Assembly: GCA_033032175.1 (NCBI GenBank)
Contig: CM065328.1
Location: 8,866,690-8,930,689, forward strand
Reading direction: 5' to 3'
DNA length: 64,000 bases
Source: Saturnia japonica
Lineage: Eukaryota; Arthropoda; Insecta; Lepidoptera; Saturniidae
Position numbers and translations under genes: made by a program
The notes under the pieces: model-generated
Seen by the model: only the letters and a program-made list of their open reading frames with translations
The model's database searches: none
What the model was told of the DNA's origin: nothing
In this document: piece after piece, positions 10,647 to 24,379 of the stretch
How the letters are laid out: each line of letters starts with the position of its first letter
Numbering within the stretch: position 1 is the stretch's first letter

Positions 10647-13350
10647 TTATACTTTTTTAAATTTCACGGTTGTCTTAAAACTCTGACCAATAATATTACA
10701 TAATAAATAAATAACAAAACTAAGTAATAATATTGTCAGTAATAATCCGAGGAATAATACCGCAACAATTTCTAGTTCTAAGTATTCTGTCCAGGACATA
10801 TTAGCTGCGGGTGACCGCAGGTGTCTTGCTCCGCCGTGCCGCAACACGTGCTCCGTCCACCACACGGCGCGCTCTAGCGGACGCTGCGGCTGATCGTAGA
10901 TTAGTGATCGCAAGTTCAACATATTTTGACGATAGCTGTAAATCAATTATTATGGATCATTTTCATTTGAATAAGTAAAAGTGTAGGTGACAAGTGGTAA
11001 GTGCGAGGATCAAGTAAAGTTATTGGAAACATTATCTATTTGTTTTGTAAAATATTGATTTCAACAGCCTTCTTTACACATCAGAGAATTCCACGCACTC
11101 AAATGACGTCTGAACTTACTGACCATATTATACGTGTTGGATGAACGTGTATTAAAAGTTCATAATACACTTTAGATTTGTGGAAGACACTAGTCACTGT
11201 ATTATCGTTCTCTCACTTATCACATTACATATAGCATAAAATATATCGAAACAGTTGTCACCTGCACTTCATAAATAGCAAAGTGTAAGTTAGTCATTAG
11301 GTTTTTTCTTAAAACCTTAAAGAGGTATAAGGAGTAAGTTTATTTCACAGACTTAATCATTCAGATGCAACATGTTAAAATGTTATCCATATCATCCATG
11401 GATATGAGAGAAACTACTAGGCAGAACTTTAAAAACGAATTGAAAAGAGAAAGTAATTTATAAATTAGGTAACTATGTTTGTTTTAACTGTTAAATAATA
11501 CAAATAAAATGGTAAAATAAAAAATAAAATTCACCTTTTATCGTTAATGATAGTTTTTATAGCATTTTTAAATTTATCTTCTGTTAGCGTTTCCATATCC
11601 AATCTTAAGCCAATTCTGTGGTGAACATAGTGTTCAACGTTAAACCACTGGTCTCCTAACATGGGCATACCGATAAGTGGTACTCCTGCAGTTATAGCTT
11701 CATCAGTAGACTGCAGTCCACCTTGAGTTATGAACAATTTAATACTAGGATGTCCTGTAAAAATAGAATAAATTACAAAGTTATTGAATTTTTATATTCT
11801 TAGCTCTTTTTGCATATAACGTTTGGAGTGTGGAGATTATATTAAGAAGAATTCATCAATCAAGATTCATGATTCAACAATATAATTAATCAATCCGTGA
11901 TTAAATTAATTACAATACATCGTGTATTCTAAAACAACTATAAACATAGTTTGCCATGCTAATTTATGCCAAAGCTTAAAGTATAGCTCCTAAGCCATTA
12001 GATAAAAAAATAATTCAGAAAACACCCTTGAAAAATGTTTGAATCATGCAAAAGGTTATTGAGGCTTGAACTAATTATACTAAACATTAGATGGCTAGTA
12101 ACTACAGGTTGTAAAAGAAGATTTTTAAATTAAATTTGTTGTTTTTCTTCCTTTTTATTACTTACTTAGCAAGTCCGACTGTGGCAACCATTTTTCAATT
12201 CTAATATTTTTGCTCTGTCCAGGCAATATATCCTTGTCCCATTTCCATAAAACATCATAAGGTAACTGAGAGAAAACTTTTACTAATATCTGTATCCTCT
12301 CCGGAGGTAGCATTGATGGCATTACGTTTGTACCAAAACTAATATAAATAACTCCTTTCTTTGATGAATCCAAATAAGATTTAAGATCCTTAAATAAGCA
12401 TAAGAAAGTTACATAATCTTATTATCACTGGAAGAATTGTGGAATATGCACATGCACGTAGTACGTGACATTGTCACTTCAAAATCAAACTAAGTTCTTG
12501 AATTAAAAAGTATTTCTCTTACCTTCGGCAATTCCTTTTCAGGCTTAAGATGAATCCCACCGATATGAACAATACTCGGTGGTACTGGTCGGTTATTTTC
12601 CCACATCGGATGAATATTCAAAAACATCATGTTCACGTTTTTACTCAGTTCTCGTAGCGATGGCGTAGTTACACCGAAATGTTTCCTTAGCATCTCCGTT
12701 TCAAGTTTTTCACTATTCAGAAAAATATTTTCCAAATAATAATGATTGTATAGCTCTGTCATTTTCTCCCACAGTGTTAAGTTATAGAGCTTCTGTCGAG
12801 TCGGATATGGGTAGAGAAGAGGATGGCTTGGTGCTCCCATGACTTCTAACGAACCGTACATAGCTCCAAATGAACTAATCGTTATCACAGGAGCTTTAAA
12901 TATATGAGAGAAAATCAATGACGGTCGAACACACGCCTCTAAAAGCAACAAATCGAATTTTACATTTTTGTTATTAATAATCTTTTCAATATCGTAATTC
13001 ATCAACTGTTGTTGGAATATTTTTATTAATAAATTCATAAATACTTTTGCTTGGGTAAACAAATCTTCGCTTTTCCCTGTGCTCGTGGCTAGCAAGTGTT
13101 TTCTCCATGTCGTATAGGAAATTTCGTGGACGTCGATTTCTGTTAGGTTTGCTGGAGCTTGATTTTTAGGGAACGCTGGATCTGTCGTGATAACAACAAC
13201 TTCGTGACCACGTTTCACGAGCTCTTGAGTTAAAGATCGGAATACTACTTGATGGCTTATTGAAGGTGTTGGAAACACTGCTAATATTTTCGACGATTCA
13301 CTTACTGAAAATAAACTAACAGTCAATACGTATGATACTAAAATCAGCAT
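10647..13350 (-). CDS. UDP-glycosyltransferase UGT-A (UGT33-like)
   Basis: Four exons on the minus strand: 13350-12523, 12388-12166, 11754-11535 and 10935-10647. All junctions are GT..AG, with phases 0, 1 and 2, giving 519 aa, the usual UGT length. UGTs move a sugar from a UDP-sugar to small lipophilic acceptors such as plant toxins, pigments and hormones, on the ER lumen face. Residues 1-20 form a signal peptide. 'KILAVFPTPSISHQVVF' holds the catalytic His at position 33, and 'NLTEIDVHEISY' is typical of lepidopteran UGT33. Exon 3 carries the UGT signature at residues 358-386 ('FITQGGLQSTDEA...GDQ'). Residues ~477-506 are a membrane anchor followed by a short basic tail. Introns are 134, 411 and 599 bases. 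No defects were seen. The family is secure; the UGT33 assignment is from memory of the family. Confidence 0.93.
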
Positions 13351-13417
13351 TGTGTGTATCTATAAATTGTCGTTCGAGATACTATCTAGTACTAAGCATA
13401 TGTGAGCAGAATGATGC

Positions 13418-13427
13418 TTTATATAAA
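13418..13427 (-). promoter_or_regulatory. Candidate TATA box of UGT-A
   Basis: The minus strand has 'tttatataaagc' about 70 bases upstream of the UGT-A ATG at 13350. That spacing would leave a 5' UTR of about 40 bases. This is a motif match only. Confidence 0.4.
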
Positions 13428-14034
13428 ACTAATTGTTTACTAAATGATAACCCACAGACAAGTCAGTTTTTTGTGGTATTATGGAAAAAAGATAAATGAG
13501 TAGATATTTATTATATAATAACTTTAGTAACTTATCGTGAATTTTTCCGTATGGAATTTACATTAATTTTACTTTAAGTTTTGCAACACCTAGGTCCACC
13601 TTGATTACTCGATCGTCGCAAAAATTTTATCGGGAACTGACTGCAGTTTTTTAACTCAACTGTATTAAATTTATTTGTAAAATGGACGCCTAGTGGATAT
13701 ATTTATAACTGGCTGTGGCCCACGGTTTCAGTCGTGGTAATTTTATACAATAAACACTGCAACGCTAACGGACCTGTGTAGTCTATCATAATTATTGTTC
13801 TTGTCGCAAGTACAAATTATTTGAATTTTTTATTATCTCCTAAACTATGTGTCAAAATAACATACTATAATTTAAATTTAACTTAACTTTATAAAATTTT
13901 CTTCATGACGAAGAAACTTTTATTCGTAGGAATTAATATGCCATGCCTAAAAATAATGTTCATAAATCACTTTTTAATTTTTAACAATTGTTTGGTACAA
14001 AATAGTGTTATGAGGATTTGTATAGGAGATAGAT

Positions 14035-14525
14035 GGAGATAGAAAGTACCCCCTTTTAATATGATTTATCACATAGATGTGAAGATCAACTTATAATGGA
14101 ATTTTATAATTTTTGAAACTCTCCATTTTTTAACATTATGAAAGTTTTCAACCATCATCGTTTTACAAACCATAATATATTTCAGTCAATTCAACTGAAG
14201 AGCTATATTATAACATTTTTATTGAACAAATGTGCGACGTGATTTTTTAAATTGATATAACTTTTTTATTTATGAACTTATTGAAGTAAACCATATACTA
14301 AATGTTAAGTGAACCTTGCTACAATATATTAGTGAAAACCGTTTCCAAATCGATTAAGCCGTTTCTGAGATCAGCGCGCACAAACGTTGGCAAACAGACA
14401 AACAGACAAAAATTCTAACAATCACTATTTTGGGTTCTGCTGCGTTGATAAAGGCCCCCAATAATAGTTTTTCTCATATATCTTCTATGTACAGACATGG
14501 ATCAGTTACGTTTTTATTATATGTA
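14035..14525 (-). repeat. Dispersed repeat R2 (inverted copy at 56695-57185)
   Basis: The reverse complement of this segment aligns along nearly its whole length with 56695-57185. Shared phrases include 'aaaacgtaactgatc', 'atatgagaaaaactattatt', 'tgtttgccaacgtttgtgcg' and 'aagagctat'. It is non-coding and about 490 bases long. The distance (42 kb) and opposite orientation suggest a mobile non-autonomous element. Confidence 0.75.
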
Positions 14526-14689
14526 TAGATATAGATAGATTACTCTCTTACCTTCACTTTTTAGTCCTAAAAAGAGGTTTTGTAGATTAAAGATCTACAA
14601 TGATATAAAGTCACGAATTTATGTTATTTGTTAGATCACATCTTTCCAAAATATGAATAGTCCCTAATCGTAAAAAACACATAAAATAT

Positions 14690-14945
14690 CATTACGCCTG
14701 TATCATCGAATGGTTAGGCAGAGGTGTACTAACGTGGACCTACAGTTCGCCGTGTATGTTTTTTAGGTCCCATGCAATAATAGGGGGCGAGCCTATTGCC
14801 ATTAATCGGGCACGAAGCCAAACCCAGAGCTGCTACTGAAAATTTCATAGAAAAACCCAATAACACTTTGCTCGACCTAGAAATCGAACCCAGGACCTCA
14901 ATCATAGCAGTCGCGCTTTCGACCACTAGGCTAACGAGGCAGTTA
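14690..14945 (-). repeat. tRNA-derived SINE, copy 2
   Basis: The minus-strand head is 'gcctcgttagcctagtggtc' (A-box-like), then 'gtcctgggttcgatttctag' (B box). A body follows that is shared with 1973-2195 ('ggtcgagcaaagtgttattg', 'aatggcaataggctcgcccc'). It ends at 'gatgatacaggcgtaatgat'. Confidence 0.7.
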
Positions 14946-14999
14946 AAAACTAAATAATAACAATACCAGCCTATAAATTTCCCACTGCTGCCGAGAGAC

Positions 15000-15240
15000 G
15001 TCTCGAACTTATCACCACGCCTGCCCACAACGTATTGGCGATTTCAAACGCTGAGAAAATCAACATCCTGTATTTTTTCCCACGTACAGAAGTTGTTTCA
15101 AGCATTCAGTTTGCCTCACGATGTTTTCCTTCACCGTCAGCCGATAAGTGTCACCAATTTAAGCGAATTCCGAAACATTAATTGATAAATGCTGGGGTTC
15201 GAACCTGCACACATTGAATCAAGGGCTTATTTTTTAAACT
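15000..15240 (-). repeat. SINE-like lepidopteran repeat with B-box
   Basis: Contains 'cctcacgatgttttccttca' and 'gctggggttcgaacctgcac', a combination I know from common dispersed lepidopteran repeats. The B-box-like 'ggttcgaacc' and a following coding-free body support a SINE. It directly abuts the previous SINE. Confidence 0.6.
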
Positions 15241-15759
15241 ATGTTACCTCTCTTTATTACTCCAATAAAACATTTCAGAGATATCACAAAAAGCGATGTT
15301 TTGACTACCTATTAAAATGATAAGACGATGATAATTTGAATAATGTGATAATAGCAAAGCATTTTATTGAATATTGTACATAGAATGAATTACTACTATT
15401 TGAAATAAATATACGGTACGTAATTAAGGTAGTTGATACTCTGAATACAAGTAAATTATGTATTTATCTGCATAAATTACATTCAATGGAAGTAGATAAA
15501 ATAATGGTCACGAAGAATGTAGTGATAAGCAAACTATTATGATAATTGTTTAAATAAGAAGAATGACGTAAACTTCTTTTATACTAATTTACCTGTCAAG
15601 TATATTATTCCTTTTTTCATAATTCTAGTACTTATGCACTAAGTATGAGACTTGTTTCCATGCCCTATAAATACTAACTTCTTACTAAATCTTAGGAAAC
15701 AAGGGATTTATGCGACTTAAGAAAGGGTTCTCCTCACTCCTTTGTTCTCGATTCATAAC

Positions 15760-15905
15760 TTCTTTGTTTATGAACCGATTTAGATGATTCTTCTTTTGTT
15801 AGAAAAATAATATATCAAGGATGGTTTCATTTTAATTTCATTGATATTGGACCGTGAACTTTGAAGATACACCAGGTAACACCTCAAAATCATTGAAGAT
15901 GGTTT
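15760..15905 (+). repeat. Dispersed repeat R3 (related to 38848-39075)
   Basis: Shares the order 'aaccgattta', 'tttcattttaatttcattg', 'gatattggacc', 'ttgaagatacac' and 'cctcaaaatcattgaagatg' with 38930-39060. The other copy also carries the left end 'accgacttccaaaaaaggag', which is absent here. Confidence 0.55.
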
Positions 15906-17950
15906 TCTTTTTTGTTAAAAATTGTCTTGTAATAAGTGTATTCAGAAATTATGTATTTTTACATATCTTGACTTTAACTAAAGGGCAAATATGATAAATA
16001 AAATAAATGATTTGCTTTAAGTTTTTAATAAAAAATGACCTTAAAGAAAACATAATTCTACGCAGTTGATTAGAAAAGTTATAATATTTTCTTCTCATCC
16101 TAATAGTAGTAGGTAAAAAAGTTTCCTGATCTGATCGAGACAAAAAAGAGACAATACATACTTATATAGGATTTTCATGACAATGATCGGCGTGGAATTG
16201 GCCTAGCTATGCTATGACCAAATTTGTACGCACCGTTGGGTGTACGGAACGAGTGCTGAATAGTTCGGTTCTAGTCACGCTGATTTGGGATTTTTTATTT
16301 ATGTATATATTTTTATATTTGTTTATAATGTTATGAAAATAAATTGTTTGTTATTAATTATTATAATAAAAATTCATTTAGCGGTCTTTGCCAGTACATT
16401 ATAATATTTATGTGGTTAAATCTATATCTGTACTTAGTTAGTGTTTGTCTTCGTATTCGTCTGAGTCTTCGACAGTGTTTGAATTTTTGCCTGTCTGTCT
16501 GTAAGTTTGTATGCTAATAACGCAGAAATTACTGTACCGAATTTAATGACTATAGTTTATAGTTTGGATGTTCATTTAGGATGATTTTTTACACGTAGGT
16601 CCATTTGTATAAATTTCCGTTAAAAAGTTTGTATAAAGTTATGAACGCATAAAAAAGGAATGTATGTGTATGTTACACTATAATATAAAATATATATTGA
16701 AATGAAGTGAAATGATATGAAATTAATCCAAATCATTTTATCTTTTCCATTAAAATATGTTACTAGGTTATAGAATAGGTTTTAGCAAAAATAAAAAAAT
16801 CATTATTTATGAATTTTTATTTTATTGATTGTACACATAAATAAACATTGCCAAGGCCATCAACAACTAACTTTGTTTTTAAAACAAAATGAGATCGCGT
16901 TTTGAGAACAAGATAAATAGTTATAACTTAGCTCTCTTACAAGTGAACGGTTTTAATTACAGCCATCATCAGTACCTAGTACAATTGCTAGAAAATCTTT
17001 GATTTCATCATATGTAATTTTGAAAAACGTTCCCTTTATTTGCAATCTATAGAATATAGCTAGTAGTTGATTAGTATAGATTGTAGTTTGTCGAGCTATA
17101 AGCGAGATGATGTCTCCTGACACAAACTTCTAGAAATATTCAATTCTACTAAATGCGATAATTTAGTTTCCAAATAAGCTATCTGCGAGTTCTTCTACGC
17201 CACTGAACTTTTAAGAAACCGTTGATTTTTTGCTCTACTTTTCATTCTTTTTTAACAAAATACCTTAGGTATTTTAGATCTAGTAGCCGCTGAAGTTTAA
17301 GGTAAGGACAGTAGTCATGGTACTTATTAATAGTGCGTCAAAGTGGTGGTGATGGTACAGGTGACGGGATTGCCAAAAAAGGGGAAGAGCGGGTCTAGTT
17401 GCTAGTGGTATTAGCGATAATAGATCATTTTGTCTACACCAAAATACTAATTTGGTGAAAAAATCGATTAAGAAAAAGCAGAGATTGATGCCACTTGCTG
17501 TTGAAAGGGTCTTTAAAAGATTTTGTTCCTCCAGCGGCGACGAGAAAGAGGTGCTAAGGAGTACATTGAAAAGATATGAGGGTTGTATTGTAGATAATTG
17601 TAAAGTTCATAGTTACGAGTAGTGGTAATTACAATGTTAATTGACTTGAAAATTACGTTCATTACTTATGTAGCTTTGCGGGCAATTTTGGGTTCTACTG
17701 TGAATTCAGGGCTGTTAGTATAATAATAGTGATTTTCTACTCATCAAGTATTATAATAACTTTCATTTAATATAAAAATAATAGGGCAAAAACATTTCTT
17801 GTAGTCTAAGGAATTTTCAGAATTTCTATGTGCATAGGATTGCACACTGTCAAGTATAGAGTCTACATAAAGGAAACAATAATTTATTTAACGCAAGGGA
17901 TAAATATATTAAAAATAAACAAATAAAAATTATTATGATCTTAGACTTTA

Positions 17951-20900
17951 TTAATTAAGTTTTACTTTATTTTTTTTACTAGATTTAAATAGACTAACTA
18001 TATAATATAAAACAGAGATTACAATAAATAGTAAAACAAAGAAAGCGCTGACTAATATAAGTATAATATCAGCCATTAGATATTCCCAATAAGACATGTT
18101 AGCTGCTGGCGACCGCAGATGTCTTGCTCCGCCGTGCCGCAACACATGCTCAGTCCACCACACGGCGCGCTCTAGCGGACGCTGCGGCTGGTCGTACATA
18201 AATGCCTTTACATGTTTGATATTTTCTCTGAAACTATTTCAAAACAATGATTAAATTACGCTATTTTTATAACTCTTTGCGATTTATATGGGAAGAGAAA
18301 GTGCAATAATGATATATGATATTAATTCAATAATCGACTTTATTTATAGGACTTTTGTTTACTTGTTATTGAACCGAATAAATTATTTGCTAAATTTCAA
18401 TAAATCCAGAAAAAAATTAATTAATATTCACCAGTCGGTAAATAATATACCATTCTTTTATGTTACTATTGTTAAGAGGCAAAGTTTGTTAGTTTGGATG
18501 TTATTATTAAATACTAAAAATTATTATACGAGCAGGAAACTATATAATTCCTGAGTTTTATAAGCTATTTTAATTTTTGTTAATGTTTATATTTTATTTA
18601 ACGAAAACAAAGCCGCGGAACCTTGCTCATTGCGTACTATACTTCAATATCTAAGGACTTTTTTTAACAACATATTATGCATATTTCCATAACCTTTGCA
18701 ACCTTAAAACATTAATATATTTATGTAACAGTAAAAATTTAAAAAGGGTTTCTCTTACATAATTTTTTTTAATGTGAAATTGGCATATATGCCACCCCTG
18801 GGAGCAAAGGTATTTAGCGTGTGTATCTTGACATGCAAGTAAACAAAGCGCATTATTATGTTGTCAAAGTGCATTTACCTGTCATCACTAATGACTTTTT
18901 TAACCGCATTCACCAAATCCTCAGCAGTCAAAGTCATAGCGTCTAACTGGACACCAATTCCCAGTTCGACGTATTTATTAACATTGTACCACTGGTCTGC
19001 TATTATTGGGATGCCGACTAAAGGCACACCAGAATCAATCGCTTCGTCGGTAGATTGGATACCACCTTGTGTTACGAATACTTTGATGTTCGGATGCCCT
19101 GGAATAATATTTTTTTAATATATGTCTCTTTATGATTTTATGTCATTGTAGTCTAGCGTTTGATCTTTATCTCAAGGAATTTTAAGTGATATTAATATGA
19201 TCGAAGATCATAGCTTGTCAATCCATGAAAATAAGCTATCATTTCAAGTAAATTTAACGACTTTACCAAAAGAGCTTCTTATTTTCAAAATTTTCATTAA
19301 TTGCAAGCGTTATATGAACTCGGCTGAAGGAAACGCTATACAAAAGTTTATTTTAACTATTAAATTGAATATAATATCATTAAATCAATGTAAAGACAAT
19401 GTTTTACGTTGTCGAGATAGTGTCATACCGATAATACTGTCACGTTTGAAGCGGGGTGGAAATTAATTAATATTTCTTCAACACTGATTTGTAAAATTGG
19501 TTCAATTATTATATCAATTACAACTTCCTAATATGAATGTCTGTAAGTAGCATTTTATTTCGTAATTACTGATTGTATATTATATTTAAAAAATGATCCT
19601 TCTATCAGTAATTAATATTAATAAAAGTATAGAATCTTCACAGTGAGAGTCTTACTACTAGCTCTTGCCTATCTGTTGTTTAGTAACTTGGCTGCCGAGG
19701 ATGGTATATATGCCAATATTACGTTAATTTTTGTGATGTTGGAAGCCAAAAGTTTAAGTATCCCAGATTAGCCAACCCCGGTGCCTTGATTTGTGGGATG
19801 TAAATTGACCCGAGTCCAAATTAAAACTACTCTGAGGTTTCGTTTCGGATATGTTCCACTTAATAAGTTTGGACATCTCTTGAAAAAAGTTAATTCACGT
19901 AACTGTGAAGTGTTTGGGAAAATAGAAGATGTTCAACACTTGTTGGTGGAATGTTTAGGTATGAAATAAGCAGAAGTCATTTAATTTTAAATTTAGATGT
20001 AGGTATTTTCCACAGTGTACTAGCGGAACCAACTTCTGGTTCGGCGGACGTATACTGTGGAACTTTATTGGTAATAGTTATGGAATAAGAGACAAAAGTA
20101 TGTAGTATTTTTTATTTAGTTATTAGTTTATTTACTGTAGAATATTATGTTGTTTTTTGTTGAATTTGGATATGCTCTGATGGGGCTGGCATACACAAAC
20201 TGTAAAAGCCCCTTAAATAATAATAAAAAAGTATCCCAGATTAATAAATTGACTGCACGACTGATGGTAATAAATAAAGAATAGTCCAAAAGTTGTGTTA
20301 AAGCTCGTCGAGGACTTTGGGAGTGAGGTTGAACAAGAGAGGTAAGGCACAAAGAAATAACTTTGGAGTGTTTTCTCTATATAAACCAGCCCGACTGGTA
20401 AAATACCTCCACCATACAGAAGATCGCAGCCAAATAACCTTGTGTTGTATCCCTATAGTGAGAAGGGTTTCCAGAGCTCCTTGAGGAAGGGGGTTCAAAG
20501 TCGGTAACATGCTAGAGATTCCTTGTTATTACAAGCGTCTATAAGCTACATCAGGCGGGCTGTACGCTGTTTGCCACTTTTATTGCACAAAAAAATTAGG
20601 ACCGAAAAATATTTTTATTTAAAATGTACTTTTTTTAAACAACCTTTGTTGTGATTGCAGAATATTCACTTTAAAGACTCGAATGGTATTAGAAGAATAC
20701 ACTGTATACGTATCATAGCCAAAGCTATAGCTTTCATATTGGGTCCTAAAATGCGTAAAGATGTTAGTTATCCTTACTTTTTCCCCGTGAGTTTAGACTA
20801 TAAAAAGCAGAGTTCGAACCGCTATCAAAACAAATTAAAGTATTTTTCTAAAATTAGCGACATGAATACAACGAAGACATCTGGTGAATATTAGTGTTTT

Positions 20901-22917
20901 AGTTTAGATAGACTAAGAAAGGATTCGCAGATTACCTATCTATTACTTTAACGGTACTAAAATCAATATTATTTAAAATTTTAGTGAACGCTGAATATCT
21001 ACTATTGATCGCATACTCGCAAGTCAACTTTATATTTAACATAAAAAAAGAAACTTACCAAGCAAATCTCTTTGCGGAAACCATTTCTGTACCTTCACAT
21101 TGTTTGAAATATTTTCTACGTTTTCTCCATCAAATTTCCACAAAATGTCATACGGTAAGTCTTCAAAAGCTTTCAGGAATGCATCCAGCAAATCCTTATC
21201 CATCATCGAAGGACGAACATTAGTTCCTAAGCTGACGTAAACGACGCCACGTTTAGAATTATCTAAATATTGTTTTAAGTCCTAGAAATAAATAGGTAAA
21301 GATAATGATAACTGAATCACAAACAATAGCACGCTACGTGATTAATGAATGTAACTGAAATGATCTAATATCTAAAAAAGATAAGATTATAACACGGTAT
21401 TAATGTTTGTTAATAAAATATGTACTAATTCGCTTTTCACTATCTTGTCTCCGCAACTATTTTCAAGGGAAAAACTCCTCAGTTTTAATTCAGACAATAC
21501 ACTTAGTTTCTACTCATACAAAACAAATATTTTTTTATCAATTATAGTTTTAGCGATATGGTCACTCAACCGGATATTAAGAGAGTGGTAGAATGGTGAG
21601 TGGTATTATATAAGTCTAGCAGGGAAACTGGCTCTCAAGTGTAGCTGCTGTAATAAATCTGTATGTGCTTGGTGAAATATTTTCAATTTGAGGGCGGCAG
21701 CTAGCCAGACAAACGGACATTAGAAAGTACCTTACCACCATGCTCATTACAGGGATTCAACTCATATCAATCGATGTGATATTCATATAAACAGAGTTGC
21801 GGGAAACATCTAATTGTTATATATACATAATTATTATATGGCATATTAGCGACGTCATTTACAAACAAAATCTATAAAAAAACTTGTAATAGTAAAATAT
21901 GAACAAAATAATAAATTTTCTAAATGCTAATTTTCTTCAATATTAAAATCCCTTAGTTTGTATACAGCCACAAAAGATTGAAAACTGAGTTGAGTTGAGC
22001 TGAGCTGTAAATAGAATAGTATAGTTAAATTTTCGAAATTAACGAAATTCTTCAAAAATTTGCCTTTGGAAACTTACCTTTGGAAGTTCTTTGACCGGTT
22101 GTAAATGTAAAGCACCCAAATACACAACGCTCGGCGGAACAGGGCGATTGTTATCAAACATAGGGAATGAATTCAAAAATATCAAACAAACGTAATTTCT
22201 TAACTCTTGAACGGTAGGAGCATTCTCACCAAACTTACTTCTAAGTAGCGTATTTTCCATTTCGTCAGTCTGCCCAAATATATTTGTTAATCGAATTTCG
22301 TAATAAATCTCTCTTATCTTCTCAAATAATGTGAGATCTATAAATTTATTTCTTAATACATGTGGATACAGAATTGGATGCCTCGTCACAGCACCACTGA
22401 TCTCAAATACCTCTGGGAATCCGTAAAATGAAGAAATCAAAATGACAGGAGCATCATAAACCTTAGCAAATATTAAATGAAAGTTCATTATAGCTTCTGC
22501 TATGATCAGGTCAAATTTTTGATTCTTCTCCTCCAACAGTTGATTCACTTCAGCATTATTAAACATTTCCGCCATAATGTGAAACATACCTTGAATGGCA
22601 GTATTAGACATCATATTTTCAACGTCATTGATGACACCTCGTTTAAAATTCGTAGCAATATCTTGTGTACTTAATTTCTTCAAAACTTCGTACGAATGCC
22701 CGATATCTATTTCAGTGATGTTGTCTTTTGGTCTGTCCTTAGGCAATGCAGGATTTGGAGTTATAATTACCATTTCATGACCTCTCTTTGCCAATTCTAA
22801 ATACAGTGCTCTAAATACGACTTGATGACTTATAGAAGGCATAGGAAACACTCCTAATATCCTGGCGGAATCTACTCCAACGAGCAGTAAAAATGACAGA
22901 GCTATACCGAACAACAT
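17951..22917 (-). CDS. UDP-glycosyltransferase UGT-B (UGT33-like)
   Basis: Four exons on the minus strand: 22917-22078, 21281-21059, 19098-18879 and 18227-17951, all GT..AG with phases 0, 1 and 2; 519 aa. Residues 1-18 look like a signal peptide. 'ARILGVFPMPSISHQVVF' places the catalytic His at position 31. 'YVSLGTNVRPSMM' and 'KWFPQRDLL' in exon 2 are the start of the donor-binding half. Exon 3 holds the signature at residues 362-390 ('FVTQGGIQSTDEA...ADQ'). Exon 4 ends with a membrane segment (~482-508) and the basic tail 'KSSKKNKVKLN'. Intron 2 is long (1960 bases) and has collected a LINE tail and another repeat; introns 1 and 3 are 796 and 651 bases. It lies head-to-tail with UGT-A and head-to-head with UGT-C. 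No coding defect was seen. Expected role: conjugation of lipophilic compounds at the ER. Confidence 0.92.
19690..20232 (+). pseudogene. LINE C-terminal fragment inside UGT-B intron 2
   Basis: Plus-strand translation around 19820-19960 gives 'TLRFRFGYVPLNKFGHLLKK' then 'NCEVFGKIEDVQHLLVEC'. This is the RNase H/zinc-type tail of Jockey/I-group LINEs ('C..C...ED..H.L.EC'). Stops follow at once. It ends at 'aaaagccccttaaataataa' with an A/TAA-rich tail near 20232. It lies antisense to UGT-B within the intron, so it is probably neutral. Confidence 0.55.
20320..20590 (+). repeat. Dispersed repeat R4 in UGT-B intron 2
   Basis: Shares 'gcacaaagaaataactttgg', 'agcccgactggtaaaatacc', 'gccaaataaccttgtgttgt' and 'tttccagagctc' with 39610-39745, and the end 'tcaggcgggctgtacgctgtttg' with 39555-39585 and 46630-46655. 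This is a very common lepidopteran repeat pattern; it has no coding capacity. Confidence 0.6.
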
Positions 22918-22949
22918 TTTGCTTATTAAATCTATTGTGGAAGTGGGGT

Positions 22950-22959
22950 TTTATAAATA
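22950..22959 (-). promoter_or_regulatory. Candidate TATA box of UGT-B
   Basis: The minus strand reads 'gtatttataaaacc' about 35-40 bases before the ATG at 22917. If used, the 5' UTR would be only about ten bases, so the true start site may lie elsewhere. Confidence 0.3.
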
Positions 22960-24379
22960 CTAACGATGACGACAGCTAAACGGTGATAAACTGATTTCAA
23001 TTGAATAGCCGTTCACTATTTTAAAGATTATTTATCATCATATTGATAAATACTTTATGACTGTAAATTCACCATACAGTTCTACAAAATCTAATGTTAA
23101 CAGTAATATAACATTAAAATAAAAAGCCTTTTATTCTTTGCAATTACATAATAATTAATATAATATGTATGCAATTCAATTAATACTATAGTAATATAGA
23201 AATTTATAATGTTTTCGAAAATAGATTAAAAATAAACCATAATTTAAAATAACTTTATAATTATATGTTTAACTATTAATCACGAATCAATGAAGAATTT
23301 TAATACAAGGTTCCTTCACGTTAGGGGTGATGGCCTCTTCCAGACTGTTCCAGAAGTCTCTAACTTAATAATTCCTTTAATAGTTTTTTAATGTCGTCTT
23401 CCCATCGCGATTTAAGTTTCTCTCTCTTTCTAGTACATATTGGACTAGACCATGGTGTTAGTCGGCTTGTCCGTCGATTATCAGTCATTCTGGTTAACAT
23501 TACCAAGAAGAAAATAATATTTTAATAATTATTTTAAAGTAAGAATAATAAAATACATATCATCTACTTTCTTCCACAAGCTTTTATATAACTTGCCTGG
23601 TAGTATGGGTCAAATAACGTAACTGAATTTGAAAATAGTTATCCCCAACCGATTAGGTTGAAATTTTGGGTACACTTTTCGTTTCTGATGACAATACATG
23701 GTTAGCTAAGTGACGTTATTCTAAACCCGTTATGGCGAACTTCCAAAGATGGTAGATCAGTTATTTTTATGCATCCCCATGAATATAGGTATCAAACTAA
23801 AGTTATTGCGGTATATAATACGAAAATAAAATGACGTTACACTAAATTAAATATGAGGAACAGTTACACTGCTGAGTGAGTACACTTAAATGTTGCCTAT
23901 GGTTCTTTGTTGGGTTTTCACCATGCATAAGATGCAAGGCAGCATTTTAGAATACGTCGTGGTATATTGAGGTCCTAAAATTTTTCACCGTTGGAGAAGA
24001 CTATTTAGCCCTTAGCCGAGTTAAATCTTGAGAAGTCATCCCCGTTGAAGAGTTAAAAGTTTTTAACGCAATCACAACACTGCCTCTCGCACGGTAACAT
24101 TGATAGTGAACCGATGTAACGTTCGTTGCAATTCTGTTGTGACAGTAGATGTTTCGGGTTGGCAGATAATATTTAATAAAATATAATTATATATTAAATA
24201 ATTACATAGACTTTGGTATTGCCTAATGAAATTTTAGAAAAGATATTTAAAAAAATGTATTTTAGGCAAATTTGAAACTGGTAGGTAAAGTTGCGTATTT
24301 TTACCAGTAATTTAATACAGTAATGTATAATATAATGCATTAATCATAACCAAATAATTAAGTGGATACACAGAGAGGG

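Larger units (their letters stand above)
13428..17950. other. Intergenic DNA between UGT-A and UGT-B, repeat-rich
   Basis: No gene was found. Recognised contents are listed separately: repeat R2 (14035-14525), a SINE (14690-14945), a second SINE family (15000-15240) and repeat R3 (15760-15905). 16190-16290 may be a further decayed SINE ('gttcggttctagtcacgctg'). The rest (13430-14030, 15910-17950) is AT-rich and featureless by eye. Confidence 0.5.

Noticed and set aside
18858..19118. Plus-strand open frame of 86 codons
   Set aside because: Antisense shadow of UGT-B exon 3.
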